Of a DNA stretch of 64,000 nt, positions 26,238-34,739 are shown in pieces. Both the position numbers and the translations under genes were made by a program. How positions within the stretch are numbered: position 1 is the first letter of the stretch; every line of letters begins with the position of its first letter. The stretch covers positions 1 through 64,000 of the forward strand of contig DAIUAM010000011.1 of NCBI GenBank assembly GCA_036847185.1. Direction: 5' to 3'. The notes under the pieces are model-generated. The model searched no databases and was not told the origin of the DNA. It worked only from the letters and a program-made list of their open reading frames with translations. The stretch is from UBA4738 sp002413305. Its GTDB lineage: Bacteria > Actinomycetota > UBA4738.

Positions 26238-28324
26238 GGATCCACGAACTGGCTAAGGAGCTGAACGTCCAGAGCAAGGACGTCCTGGTTTCGCTGGAGG
26301 CGATGGGCTACGAGGGCCGCACCGCCTCCTCCACCGTGCCCGACGAGGCGGTTCCCCGGATCCGGGCGGCCCGCGGCCATGTGAAGCCGGGGAGCAAGCC
26401 CAGGGCCGCGACCGCGGAGCAGCTCCCCACCCGGCGCCCCCACGAGGCGCTCGACGAGGGCAATGGACAGGTGTCGACCGAGGTCCAGGTGGTCGAGGAG
26501 ATCCCTGAAGCCGCTCCGGTCCCCATCGAGGTTCCGGCAGCGCCGGCGGCCGAGGAGCAGGCCGCCGCGGTCAAGGTCCCGCGGGGAGCCTCGCCGCAGG
26601 AACTGGCCGACAAGCTCGGGGCGACCGCGGCCGAGATCGTGAAGACCCTGTTCATGGCCGGGGAGATGGTCTCGGCGACGCAGTCCCTGTCAGACGATGC
26701 GATCGAGCTGGCTGCCGCGGAGCAGGGCAAGCGCGTCGAGATCGTGAGCCCGCAGCAAGAGGACGACCTCGAAGCCGAACAGGACGCGGAGGCCGTGGAC
26801 GAGTCGCGCCTGGTCCCCCGTCCGCCCGTCGTCACGGTCATGGGCCACGTCGACCACGGCAAGACGCTGCTGCTGGACGCGATCCGCCAGACCGACGTGG
26901 TGGGCGGGGAGTTCGGCGGGATCACTCAGCACATCGGGGCCTACCAGATCCACCGGGACGGACGCGAGATCACGTTCATCGACACCCCGGGCCACGAGGC
27001 GTTCACCGCCATGCGAGCCCGGGGGGCCGAGATGACGGACATCGTCGTCCTGGTGGTCGCGGCCGACGACGGCGTGATGCCCCAGACCGTCGAGGCGCTC
27101 AGCCACGCGAAGGCGGCGGGGGTCCCGATCGTGGTGGCCGTCAACAAGGTCGACAAGGACGAAGCCGATCCCGCCCGCGTCCGCCAGCAAATGGTCGACC
27201 AGGGCCTGGTCCCGGCCGAATGGGGCGGCGAGGTCGAGTTCATCGACGTCAGTGCGAAGACGCACCAGAACCTCGAGCAGCTGCTCGACACGATCGTGCT
27301 GGTCGCCGACATCCTGGAGCTGAAGGCGGATCCGGGGATGCCGGCTCGCGGGGTGGCCATCGAGGCGCACCTCGACAAGGGGCGCGGCCCGATCGCCACC
27401 GTCCTGGTCCAGAAGGGCACGCTGCGCGTCGGGGACGCCGTCGTCTGCGGCGCCGCCTGGGCGAAGGTCCGGGCGATGTTCGACGAGAACGGGACGCCCG
27501 TGAAGGAGGCCGGGCCCGCCAAGCCCATCCAGGTACTCGGGTGGTCGCACGTGCCCGAGGCCGGGGACGATTTCAGGGTGGTGGAGGACGAACGCCAAGC
27601 CCGCCACGTGGCACAGGAGCGGGAGGCGCGCGAGCGGGCGGCCGAGCTCGCCACGACCCGGACCGGGACGTCGCTCACCGACCTCCTGATCCAGGCCCGC
27701 CAGGGCGAGCTGCCCGCGCTGAACCTGATCATCAAGGCGGACGTCCAGGGTTCGCTGGAGGCCATCGTCGACGCGCTGGACAAGCTTCCCCAGAGCGAGG
27801 TCCGGATCGACGTGATCCACCGGGGCGTGGGCGGGATCACCGAGAACGACGTCGCGCTGGCCGCGGCCTCCAGCGCAGTGATCATCGGGTTCAACGTCCG
27901 CCCCGACCCGAACGCCCGCGACCTCGCGGAGAAGGAGGGCGTGGACCTTCGCCTGTACCGCGTGATCTACCAGGCCCTCGACGAGATCCGTCAGGCACTG
28001 ACGGGCCTCCTGGCTCCCTCGGTGCAGGAAGCGGACCTGGGACGGGCGGAGGTTCGAGCCCTGTTCCGGACCCCGCGGGGGGTGATCGCCGGGTGCATGG
28101 TCACCCGCGGCACGATCGGGCGGAACCATCTGGCCCGGCTGGTCCGCGACGGGACCATCGTATGGACCGGGCGGCTGGCGTCGCTCCGGCGCTTCAAGGA
28201 CGATGTGCGCGAGGTGGCGGAGGGGTTCGAATGCGGCATCGGCCTCGAGGGGTTCCAGGACATCCACGAGGGCGACGTCGTCGAGACCTACGAGATCCAC
28301 GAGGTCGCCCGGACCCTCCAGTAG
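26234..28324 (+). CDS. infB: Translation initiation factor IF-2
   Basis: IF-2 is the GTPase that places initiator tRNA on the ribosome. The 696-residue product has an N-terminal IF2_N module (RIHELAKELNVQSKDVLVSLEAMG), a short linker and a second IF2_N module (about 115-180). The G domain has GHVDHGKT, DTPGHEAF and NKVDKD, followed by domains II to IV ending VETYEIHEVARTL. The linker is far shorter than the several-hundred-residue Ala/Gly linker of Streptomyces IF-2. TTG 26234 overlaps the ylxR stop, implying translational coupling. Confidence 0.96.
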   Translation: MRIHELAKELNVQSKDVLVSLEAMGYEGRTASSTVPDEAVPRIRAARGHVKPGSKPRAATAEQLPTRRPHEALDEGNGQVSTEVQVVEEIPEAAPVPIEVPAAPAAEEQAAAVKVPRGASPQELADKLGATAAEIVKTLFMAGEMVSATQSLSDDAIELAAAEQGKRVEIVSPQQEDDLEAEQDAEAVDESRLVPRPPVVTVMGHVDHGKTLLLDAIRQTDVVGGEFGGITQHIGAYQIHRDGREITFIDTPGHEAFTAMRARGAEMTDIVVLVVAADDGVMPQTVEALSHAKAAGVPIVVAVNKVDKDEADPARVRQQMVDQGLVPAEWGGEVEFIDVSAKTHQNLEQLLDTIVLVADILELKADPGMPARGVAIEAHLDKGRGPIATVLVQKGTLRVGDAVVCGAAWAKVRAMFDENGTPVKEAGPAKPIQVLGWSHVPEAGDDFRVVEDERQARHVAQEREARERAAELATTRTGTSLTDLLIQARQGELPALNLIIKADVQGSLEAIVDALDKLPQSEVRIDVIHRGVGGITENDVALAAASSAVIIGFNVRPDPNARDLAEKEGVDLRLYRVIYQALDEIRQALTGLLAPSVQEADLGRAEVRALFRTPRGVIAGCMVTRGTIGRNHLARLVRDGTIVWTGRLASLRRFKDDVREVAEGFECGIGLEGFQDIHEGDVVETYEIHEVARTLQ

Positions 28325-28624
28325 ATGTCTGGCCCACTGGTCGCGGTGGAGCGGTTCGACCTCCGCATCCCGGGGGTCACGTCCTTGAAGGAGAAGCGCC
28401 ACGTGGTCAAGACGCTCACCGGCTCCCTGCGCGCGAAGTTCAACGTGAGCGTGGCCGAGGTCGACCATCAGGATCTGTGGCAGCGGACGGCGATCGCGGT
28501 CTCCGCGGTGGGGGCGGAGGGCTACCACCTCCGGAAGGTGATGCACGAGGTCGAGCGACACGTCGAACGGTGGTTCGAGGTCGAGATCATCGACCGGGAG
28601 CTCTCGCTCCTCGGGCCGGAGTGA
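28325..28624 (+). CDS. ylxP: DUF503 / YlxP-like small protein
   Basis: This 99-residue protein begins at ATG 28325 immediately after the infB stop. It has the DUF503 pattern: ERFDLRIPGVTSLKEKRHVVKTLTGSLRAKFNVSVAEV, then QRTAIAVSAVGAEGYHLRKVMHEVERHVE. The family lies between infB and rbfA in many genomes and forms a small ferredoxin-like fold; its function is not established, though the position suggests a role in ribosome assembly or RNA binding. Confidence 0.88.
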   Translation: MSGPLVAVERFDLRIPGVTSLKEKRHVVKTLTGSLRAKFNVSVAEVDHQDLWQRTAIAVSAVGAEGYHLRKVMHEVERHVERWFEVEIIDRELSLLGPE

Positions 28625-28636
28625 CGGGGAGGGGCC

Positions 28637-29026
28637 ATGAGCGGTGGAGCGCGTCCCGAGCGGGTGGCGGAGGAGTTCCGGGAGGTCCTGGCCGAGGAGA
28701 TCCCGAAGCTGAAGGACCCCCGGGTCGGGTTCGTCACGGTGACCCGGGTCGAGGTCACCCCGGACCTGCGGCGGGCGGTCGTCTACTACACGGCGCTCGG
28801 CGAGAACCGGGACCGCAAGCGGACCCGAGCCGGGCTGGTCTCCGCCCGCACCCACCTTCGGTCCGTGCTCGGCCACACGGTCCGCCTGAAGTTCACCCCC
28901 GATCTCGACTTCAAGGAGGATGTCGGGTTGTCCCAGGTCGAACGCATCACCGAGCTCCTGCGGGAGATCGAACGCGAACAGGGCCCCGACGGAGAGAGTT
29001 CGAGCCATTCGGGGGTGGTCGAATGA
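28637..29026 (+). CDS. rbfA: Ribosome-binding factor A
   Basis: RbfA binds the 30S subunit and helps 16S rRNA 5' processing. The 129-residue product has the typical core: RVAEEFREVLAEEIPKLKDPRVGFVTVTRVEVTPDLRRAVVYY, then LRSVLGHTVRLKFTPDLDFKED. ATG 28637 follows GGGAGGGG. The stop TGA overlaps the next ATG (29023), so nrnA is coupled to it. Position between ylxP and nrnA is conserved. Confidence 0.95.
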   Translation: MSGGARPERVAEEFREVLAEEIPKLKDPRVGFVTVTRVEVTPDLRRAVVYYTALGENRDRKRTRAGLVSARTHLRSVLGHTVRLKFTPDLDFKEDVGLSQVERITELLREIEREQGPDGESSSHSGVVE

Positions 29027-30015
29027 CGCTAGCCCCGCCGGAGCGTGACGTGGCGGCCGCCCTGGACCGGGCGGCGGAGATCCTGGCCGCGGCGCTCGAC
29101 GTGTCGCTCGCCTGCCACGTGAACCCCGATCCGGACGCGCTCGGCTCGATGCTCGGCCTGGCCGGCTACCTCGCCGCCCAGGGGAAGAAGGTTCGGTGCT
29201 CATGGGGGGCGCAGCCGCTCGACCGTCCCCGGTGGCTTTCCATCCTTCCCGGCCACCAGCTCCTGGTGGAGCCGAAGCGGTTCCCGGCGTCGCCCCCGGT
29301 GATGGTCGCGCTGGACACCGCTTCGCCAGACCGTCTGGGCGGCCTGGCGGCGAACGCACAGCGCGCGGCCGAGATGATCGTGATCGACCACCACCGCACC
29401 AACCCGGGGTTCGGCACTGTCCTGCTGCTGGACCCGGTGGCGTCCTCGACCTGCGAGCTCGTGTTCCGACTGATCGAGCGGATGGGCGGCGAGCTTCCCG
29501 ACGGCGCCGCAGCCTGCCTGTACGCCGGCCTGCTGACCGACACCGGCCGGTTCCAGTACGAAGCCACCACGCCGGAGACGCTCCGGGTGGCGGCGGAGCT
29601 TCGAACCCACCCGTTTGACCACGCCCGGATGGGCCAGGTGCTGTTCGAGGACAACGCCCTGGGGTACCTCCGGGTGGTGGCCGTGGCCCTGGAGCGGGCC
29701 GTCCACGTGCCGGATCTCAGCCTGCTCTGGACCTACCTCACCCAGGCCGACCTGGCGGCCGCGGGCATCACCATGGGTGACGCCGACGATCTCATCGATG
29801 TGGTTCGAACTGCCCGGGAGGCCGACGTGGCCTGCGTGATCAAGCAGCAGCGGGACGGCCGGTTCAAGGTCAGCCTGCGGTCGCGGTCGGTGGCCGACGT
29901 CGGGGCGATTGCCCTGGCGTTCGGCGGGGGAGGGCACCGGCTGGCGGCCGGCTACACGGCCACCGGCGGCCTGGAGGAGACGATCGAAGCGCTGGAGGCA
30001 GCCCTCCGTGGCTGA
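29023..30015 (+). CDS. nrnA: DHH/DHHA1-family oligoribonuclease / pAp phosphatase NrnA
   Basis: NrnA degrades nano-RNAs and dephosphorylates 3'-phosphoadenosine 5'-phosphate. The 330-residue product has the DHH domain with HVNPDPDALGSMLGLAGYL, ALDTASPDRLGG, the DHH motif in VIDHHRTNPGFG and LYAGLLTDTGRFQYE. The C-terminal DHHA1 domain carries the GGGGHRLAAGYTATGGLEE signature. All metal ligands are present. ATG 29023 overlaps the rbfA stop, and its own stop overlaps truB GTG 30008. rbfA-nrnA-truB-ribF is a standard Gram-positive order. Confidence 0.94.
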   Translation: MTLAPPERDVAAALDRAAEILAAALDVSLACHVNPDPDALGSMLGLAGYLAAQGKKVRCSWGAQPLDRPRWLSILPGHQLLVEPKRFPASPPVMVALDTASPDRLGGLAANAQRAAEMIVIDHHRTNPGFGTVLLLDPVASSTCELVFRLIERMGGELPDGAAACLYAGLLTDTGRFQYEATTPETLRVAAELRTHPFDHARMGQVLFEDNALGYLRVVAVALERAVHVPDLSLLWTYLTQADLAAAGITMGDADDLIDVVRTAREADVACVIKQQRDGRFKVSLRSRSVADVGAIALAFGGGGHRLAAGYTATGGLEETIEALEAALRG

Positions 30016-30871
30016 AGCGGGCGTCGGGCCGAGCGGACTCCTGCTGGTCGACAAGCCCGGCGGCATCACCTCGCACGACGCGGTGGCCCGTGTCCGTCGT
30101 GCGCTGGGCACGCGGAAGGTCGGGCATTCGGGCACGCTCGACCCCATGGCCACCGGCCTCCTGCTCATGGGGGTGGGCCGGGCCACGCGGCTGCTCCGGT
30201 TCCTGGGCGACCTGCCGAAGGTCTACGAAGGGACGGCCCGCCTGGGGATCGAGACGAACACCCTCGACGCGGACGGGGACGCCGTCCGGGAGGCTCCCGT
30301 CGACGTCGACCGGGCTTCGCTCCGGGAAGCGCTCTCCGCGCTGACCGGCGACCTTCTGCAGGTTCCGCCCGCCTTCTCCGCGGTGAAGATCGGCGGGGAG
30401 CGCCTGTACCGGGCCGCCCGCGAGGGACGGGAGGTCGAAGCCCCCCCCAGGCCGGTCCGCGTCGACGCGTTCGACCTGACCCGGTTCGCGTCGCCGGACT
30501 TCGACTTCCGGGTCCGGTGCTCCAGCGGGACCTATGTCCGGTCCCTGGTTCGGGACGCCGGGACGGCACTGGGATGCGGGGCCCATCTGACGGCGCTCCG
30601 GCGAACGGCGATCGGCACATTCGGCGTCGACGTCGCCGTCCCGCCCGAGGATGCGACCGATTCATTGCTGCCACTGGAGGCGGCCGTCGCCCATCTCGCC
30701 GCGATCACCCTCCACGAGGAGGAGGCGAAGGTGGCCGTGCACGGCTGCTGCCTGGGGCCGGCCGGGCTGGCCGGCCCGTACCGCGCCATCGCGCCCGACG
30801 GGCGGCTGATCGGCATCTACCGCGACGACGGGGCGAAGGCGGTCCCGGAGATCATCCTGGCCCCGGCCTGA
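30008..30871 (+). CDS. truB: tRNA pseudouridine(55) synthase TruB
   Basis: TruB makes pseudouridine 55 in the T loop of tRNAs. The 287-residue product has LLLVDKPGGITSHDAV, the catalytic aspartate in GHSGTLDPMATGLL, the YEGTARLGIETNTLDADG strand, LQVPPAFSAVKIGGERLY and SSGTYVRSLVRDAG. The C-terminus (VAVHGCCLGPAGLAGPYRAIAPDGRLIGIY) is a PUA-like domain. GTG 30008 overlaps nrnA. ribF follows after 22 nt with its own promoter-like box. Confidence 0.95.
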   Translation: MAEAGVGPSGLLLVDKPGGITSHDAVARVRRALGTRKVGHSGTLDPMATGLLLMGVGRATRLLRFLGDLPKVYEGTARLGIETNTLDADGDAVREAPVDVDRASLREALSALTGDLLQVPPAFSAVKIGGERLYRAAREGREVEAPPRPVRVDAFDLTRFASPDFDFRVRCSSGTYVRSLVRDAGTALGCGAHLTALRRTAIGTFGVDVAVPPEDATDSLLPLEAAVAHLAAITLHEEEAKVAVHGCCLGPAGLAGPYRAIAPDGRLIGIYRDDGAKAVPEIILAPA

Positions 30872-30878
30872 ACTCCTG

Positions 30879-30896
30879 TACCCTCGCACCCCAATG
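30879..30896 (+). promoter_or_regulatory. TACCCT -10 box nine nt before the ribF start (leaderless candidate)
   Basis: TACCCT (30879-30884) is followed by nine C-rich nt without a Shine-Dalgarno and then ATG 30894. GGAGG occurs only after the ATG, inside the coding sequence, consistent with a leaderless message. Confidence 0.45.
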
Positions 30897-31820
30897 GAGG
30901 TCCTTCGCGGCATCGGTTCGCTCCCGCTCGTCGGCCAGGAGACGGCGGTCACGATCGGGTTCTTCGACGGCGTGCACCGGGGGCACCAGGCGGTGTTCGG
31001 CCGGACGGTCGACGTGGCCCGGGACCGCGGGCTGACCTCCGTCGGGGTCACATTCGACCGGCATCCCCGCGAGGTCTACGCGCCGGGCACCGAGCCGAAG
31101 CTCCTGACCACCCTGGAGCGCAAGGCTTCGCTGATCGATGCGCTGGGGATCGACCAGCTCCTGGTGCTGGAGTTCGACGAGGACTTCTCGAAGTGGACGC
31201 CCGAGGAGTTCGTGAAGAAGGTGCTCGTCGACGGATCGAACGCGCGCCATGCCGTGATCGGTTCGAACTTCACGTTCGGGTACAAGGCGATGGGGAACCT
31301 GGTCGTGCTCACCGACCTCGGCGCGGCGAGCGGGTTCAGCGTCGAGGGCGTCGCGCTGCTCAAGCTCGAGGGGCGGGCGGTCTCGTCCTCCAGTATCCGG
31401 GAGGCGCTGGCCGGGGGCGATCTGCCGTGGCCCACCGAGGCGCTGGGCCGGCGGTACGCGGTCGAGGGGCGGGTGACGAACGGGGCCGGGCGCGGCGCGG
31501 GCCTCGGGTATCCCACGGCGAACCTCGACGTGCCGCCCCGCATCCTGTTGCCGGCGGAGGGCGTCTACGCCGGCCGGGCGGTGCTGGAGGACGGTTCGAC
31601 CCAGATCGCGGCGATCAACGTGGGCACGAACCCCACCTTCGGAGGCGAGCCGCTCCACGTCGAAGCCTTCCTGCTGGACTTCGAGGGGGATCTGCGCGGC
31701 CGGCCGCTGGTCATCGAGTTCTGGGAGCGCCTTCGTGACGAGACGCGATTCGAGTCCGCCGGGGAGCTCGCCCGGCAGATCGAGGACGATGTGGCCCGAA
31801 CGCGTCTGATCGTCCGGTAG
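30894..31820 (+). CDS. ribF: Bifunctional riboflavin kinase / FAD synthetase
   Basis: RibF makes FMN and then FAD from riboflavin. The 308-residue product has an N-terminal nucleotidyltransferase domain with [28 protein letters not shown] and the ISxSxxR-type element [14 protein letters not shown]. The C-terminal kinase domain has [21 protein letters not shown] and [20 protein letters not shown]. Both activities look intact. The ATG at 30894 gives [11 protein letters not shown], a typical beginning. It precedes rpsO. Confidence 0.95.
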   Translation: MEVLRGIGSLPLVGQETAVTIGFFDGVHRGHQAVFGRTVDVARDRGLTSVGVTFDRHPREVYAPGTEPKLLTTLERKASLIDALGIDQLLVLEFDEDFSKWTPEEFVKKVLVDGSNARHAVIGSNFTFGYKAMGNLVVLTDLGAASGFSVEGVALLKLEGRAVSSSSIREALAGGDLPWPTEALGRRYAVEGRVTNGAGRGAGLGYPTANLDVPPRILLPAEGVYAGRAVLEDGSTQIAAINVGTNPTFGGEPLHVEAFLLDFEGDLRGRPLVIEFWERLRDETRFESAGELARQIEDDVARTRLIVR

Positions 31821-31881
31821 CCAAGTCGTAGCTGCGTCCGAGGCCGGCGCGGAGCTGTGTGGTAACCTCATGTTCGACCCT

Positions 31882-32151
31882 ATGGCACTTGTCAAAGAGC
31901 AGAGATCCGCGCTGATCAGCGAATACCGCCGAAGCGAGACCGATACCGGCTCGCCCGAGGTGCAGGTCGCCATGCTCAGCAAGCGCATCTCCGAACTGAC
32001 GGAGCACCTCAAGACCCACACCAAGGACCACCACAGCCGTCGTGGGCTGCTCCAGATGGTCGGCCGCCGCCGTCGCCTGCTGGACTACCTCCGGCGCGAG
32101 GACGTCGAACGCTACCGCGAGCTGATCTCGCGCCTGGGGCTCCGGCGGTAG
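31882..32151 (+). CDS. rpsO: 30S ribosomal protein S15
   Basis: S15 binds the central domain of 16S rRNA early in 30S assembly. The 89-residue product is canonical: [52 protein letters not shown] and [16 protein letters not shown] 31882 is used because S15 proteins begin close to ALVKEQ; ATG 31870 is in frame but sits one nt after a TAACCT hexamer (31863-31868) that looks like a -10. The start would then be about 13 nt after the -10, with a leader of a few nt at most. A GC hairpin follows the stop. Confidence 0.95.
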   Translation: MALVKEQRSALISEYRRSETDTGSPEVQVAMLSKRISELTEHLKTHTKDHHSRRGLLQMVGRRRRLLDYLRREDVERYRELISRLGLRR

Positions 32152-32164
32152 CACGAACCCACGG

Positions 32165-32185
32165 AGGCGGCCCTTGGGGCCGCCT
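32165..32185 (+). terminator. GC-rich hairpin after rpsO, possible terminator or processing site
   Basis: AGGCGGCCC (32165-32173) pairs with GGGCCGCCT (32177-32185) around a 3-nt loop, followed by TTCCTC. The T-run is poor, so it may be a weak terminator or a stabilising/processing hairpin between rpsO and pnp, as known in E. coli. Confidence 0.55.
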
Positions 32186-32423
32186 TCCTCGCGAGAAGGA
32201 GCGGGAACCCACCCACGAACCGCAGCAAGACCCCACGGAGCGGGCGACCGCCAGCTCCCGGTCAGTTATCAGTTGCGGACCCCCGGTCCCCGCGACCACG
32301 CGGAGCGAAGACCCGAGGCCCACCACTGAGAACTGGCCGAGACGGAAGCTCCGGCCCTCCCCGCCTCCACCACCCCACCGCGGCGCGCGCTCGAATGCGG
32401 CCGCCGTCCAGGAGGACATACCC
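32186..32423 (+). other. Highly structured intergenic leader of pnp
   Basis: There is no gene in this stretch. A 15-nt inverted repeat (32259-32273 with 32325-32339, 13 of 15 positions matching) closes a 51-nt loop. The loop itself holds a perfect GGACC-CCC-GGTCC hairpin (32277-32289) and a CGCG-ACCA-CGCG hairpin. AGGAGG lies 8 nt before ATG 32424. PNPase represses its own mRNA through leader structure in E. coli; the same idea here is inference. Confidence 0.6.
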
Positions 32424-34739
32424 ATGAACACGATCAAGCTCAGCAAGACCATCGGCGGGTCCGAGATCACCTTCGAGTCGGGCAAGCTCGCCCTGCAGGC
32501 CAAAGGTGCCTGCACGGTGACGCTCGGCGAGACCCAGGTGCTCGCGGCCTGCACCACCGCCAAGCCCCGCGAGGGCATCGACTTCTTCCCCCTCACCATC
32601 GACGTGGAGGAACGGATGTACGCGGCCGGCAAGATCCCCGGCGGGTTCTTCCGCCGTGAGGGCCGCCCGTCCGAGACCGCCATCCTCACCGCGCGCCTGA
32701 CGGACCGGCCGCTCCGGCCGACGTTCCGGGACGGCTTTCGCGACGAGGTCCAGGTCGTCGTCACCGTGCTCAGCGCGGACATGGCGAACTCGTACGACAT
32801 CCCCGCCATCAACGCGGCCGGCATGGCCGTCTCGCTGGCCGGGCTCCCGTTCGACGGCCCCATCGCCGCGGTCCGGGTAGGGTTGATCGGCGGCCAGTGG
32901 AAGGTCAACCCGACCTACCAGGACCTCGACCTCGCCACGTTCGACGTGGTCGTGGCCGGGAGGGTCAACGACCGCGGCCAGGTCGATATCCTCATGGTCG
33001 AAGGCGAAGCCCCGGAGAGCTCCTGGGCGCTGATCACCGAGGAGGGTGGGGGCACCGCCCCCACCGAGGAGATCGTCGCCGAGGGCTTGGAGATCGCCAA
33101 GCAGAACATCTCCGAGATCATCGACCTGCAGCGCGAATTCCTCGCCCAGGCCGGTGTGCAGGCGTCGGACTTCGAACCCACACCGCTGTACGCCGACGAG
33201 GTGGGCGCGGCGGTTCAGGCCTTCGCCGGACCCCGCTTGGCCGGTGCGCTGGTCCACGCGAAGGCCGAGCGCGAGTCCAACCTCGACACGCTGAAGGCCG
33301 AGCTCAAGGAGCACCTGGCGGCCGAATGGGGCCCGGACCGGTACGCCGAGCTCGAGCGCCACATATCGCCCGCCTTCAAGGACCTCCAGAAGAAGGCGAT
33401 GCGCAAGCGGATCGTCGAGGAGGGCGTCCGGCTGGACGGCCGCAAGGTCGACGAGATCCGCCAGATCTCTTGCGAGGTCGGCTTCATCCCGAGGGCCCAC
33501 GGCTCCGGCCTGTTCAACCGGGGCGAGACCCAGGTCCTGAACGTGGCCACGCTGGGCATGCTCCGGATGACCCAGATGATCGACACGCTGGACCCCGAGG
33601 ACAGCAAGCGGTACATGCACCACTACAACTTCCCGCCCTACTCCACCGGTGAGACCGGCCGGGTCGGCTCGCCGAAGCGGCGGGAGATCGGCCACGGGGC
33701 GCTCGCCGAGCGCGCGCTGCTCCCCGTGATCCCCGACGAAGACGAGTTCCCCTACACGCTCCGCCTGGTCTCCGACGTGCTCTCCTCGAACGGTTCGACG
33801 TCCATGGCCAGCGTGTGCGCCTCGACGCTCTCGCTGATGGACGCCGGCGTGCCGATCAAGGCGCCGGTGGCGGGGATCGCCATGGGCCTGATCGCCGAAA
33901 GCGGCGAGTTCGTCACGCTGACAGACATCCTCGGCGCAGAGGACGCGCTGGGCGACATGGACTTCAAGGTGGCCGGGACGAAGGACTTCGTCACCGCGCT
34001 CCAGCTCGACACCAAGGTCACGGGCCTCCCCACCGAGGTCCTGTCCGGCGCGCTGAAGCAGGCGAAGGAGGCCCGCCTGTTCATACTGGACAAGTTGCTG
34101 GCCGTGATCCCCGCCCCTCGCGAGGCGCTCTCGCTGAAGGCCCCCCGAGTGATCATGAAGCAGATCCCGATCGACAAGATCGGCGAGGTGATCGGGCCGA
34201 AGGGCAAGCGGATCAACGAGATCATCGCCCTGACCGGGGCCGACATCGACATCGAGGACGACGGGCGCGTGTTCATCGGCTCCCGCGAGGGCGAGGGCGC
34301 GGAGAAGGCCGTCGAGATGATCGAGGCCATCGTCAACCCGCGGATGCCGGAGGTCGGCGAGCGCTACGACGGCACGGTGGTGAAGACGACCACGTTCGGT
34401 GCGTTCGTGAACATCCTCCCCGGCCGCGACGGCATGATCCACATCTCCAAGCTCGGCCGCGGGAAGCGGCTGAACAGCGTCGAGGAGGCCGTGAACATGG
34501 GCGACCACCTTCAGGTCGAGATCGACTCGATCGAACAGGACAACATGGGCCGGACCCGGGTCAGCCTGAAGCCCGTCGGCGAGGGCTGGGACCCGCCGGA
34601 GGGCGGCTGGCCGCGCGTCGAAGGTGCCGAGGGCGAAGACCGCCGGCCGCCACGCCGCGAAGGGGACCGTGACCGGCGCGGCGGCGGGGGAGACCGCGGC
34701 CGCGACCGTGGCTCCCGGCCTCGCCGCAGCGACTCGTGA
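32424..34739 (+). CDS. pnp: Polyribonucleotide nucleotidyltransferase (PNPase)
   Basis: PNPase is a trimeric 3'-5' phosphorolytic exoribonuclease. The 771-residue product has the two RNase PH domains, the second with the phosphate-binding and catalytic elements HHYNFPPYSTGETGRVGSP, SSNGSTSMASVCASTLSLMDAGVP and LTDILGAEDALGDMDFKVAGT. A KH domain follows (IGEVIGPKGKRINEIIALTGADIDIEDDG), then an S1 domain (VVKTTTFGAFVNILPGRDGMIHIS) and a disordered Arg/Gly-rich tail (DRRGGGGDRGRDRG). The tail resembles RNA-binding RGG tails. The M16 peptidase gene overlaps its stop. Confidence 0.96.
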   Translation: MNTIKLSKTIGGSEITFESGKLALQAKGACTVTLGETQVLAACTTAKPREGIDFFPLTIDVEERMYAAGKIPGGFFRREGRPSETAILTARLTDRPLRPTFRDGFRDEVQVVVTVLSADMANSYDIPAINAAGMAVSLAGLPFDGPIAAVRVGLIGGQWKVNPTYQDLDLATFDVVVAGRVNDRGQVDILMVEGEAPESSWALITEEGGGTAPTEEIVAEGLEIAKQNISEIIDLQREFLAQAGVQASDFEPTPLYADEVGAAVQAFAGPRLAGALVHAKAERESNLDTLKAELKEHLAAEWGPDRYAELERHISPAFKDLQKKAMRKRIVEEGVRLDGRKVDEIRQISCEVGFIPRAHGSGLFNRGETQVLNVATLGMLRMTQMIDTLDPEDSKRYMHHYNFPPYSTGETGRVGSPKRREIGHGALAERALLPVIPDEDEFPYTLRLVSDVLSSNGSTSMASVCASTLSLMDAGVPIKAPVAGIAMGLIAESGEFVTLTDILGAEDALGDMDFKVAGTKDFVTALQLDTKVTGLPTEVLSGALKQAKEARLFILDKLLAVIPAPREALSLKAPRVIMKQIPIDKIGEVIGPKGKRINEIIALTGADIDIEDDGRVFIGSREGEGAEKAVEMIEAIVNPRMPEVGERYDGTVVKTTTFGAFVNILPGRDGMIHISKLGRGKRLNSVEEAVNMGDHLQVEIDSIEQDNMGRTRVSLKPVGEGWDPPEGGWPRVEGAEGEDRRPPRREGDRDRRGGGGDRGRDRGSRPRRSDS

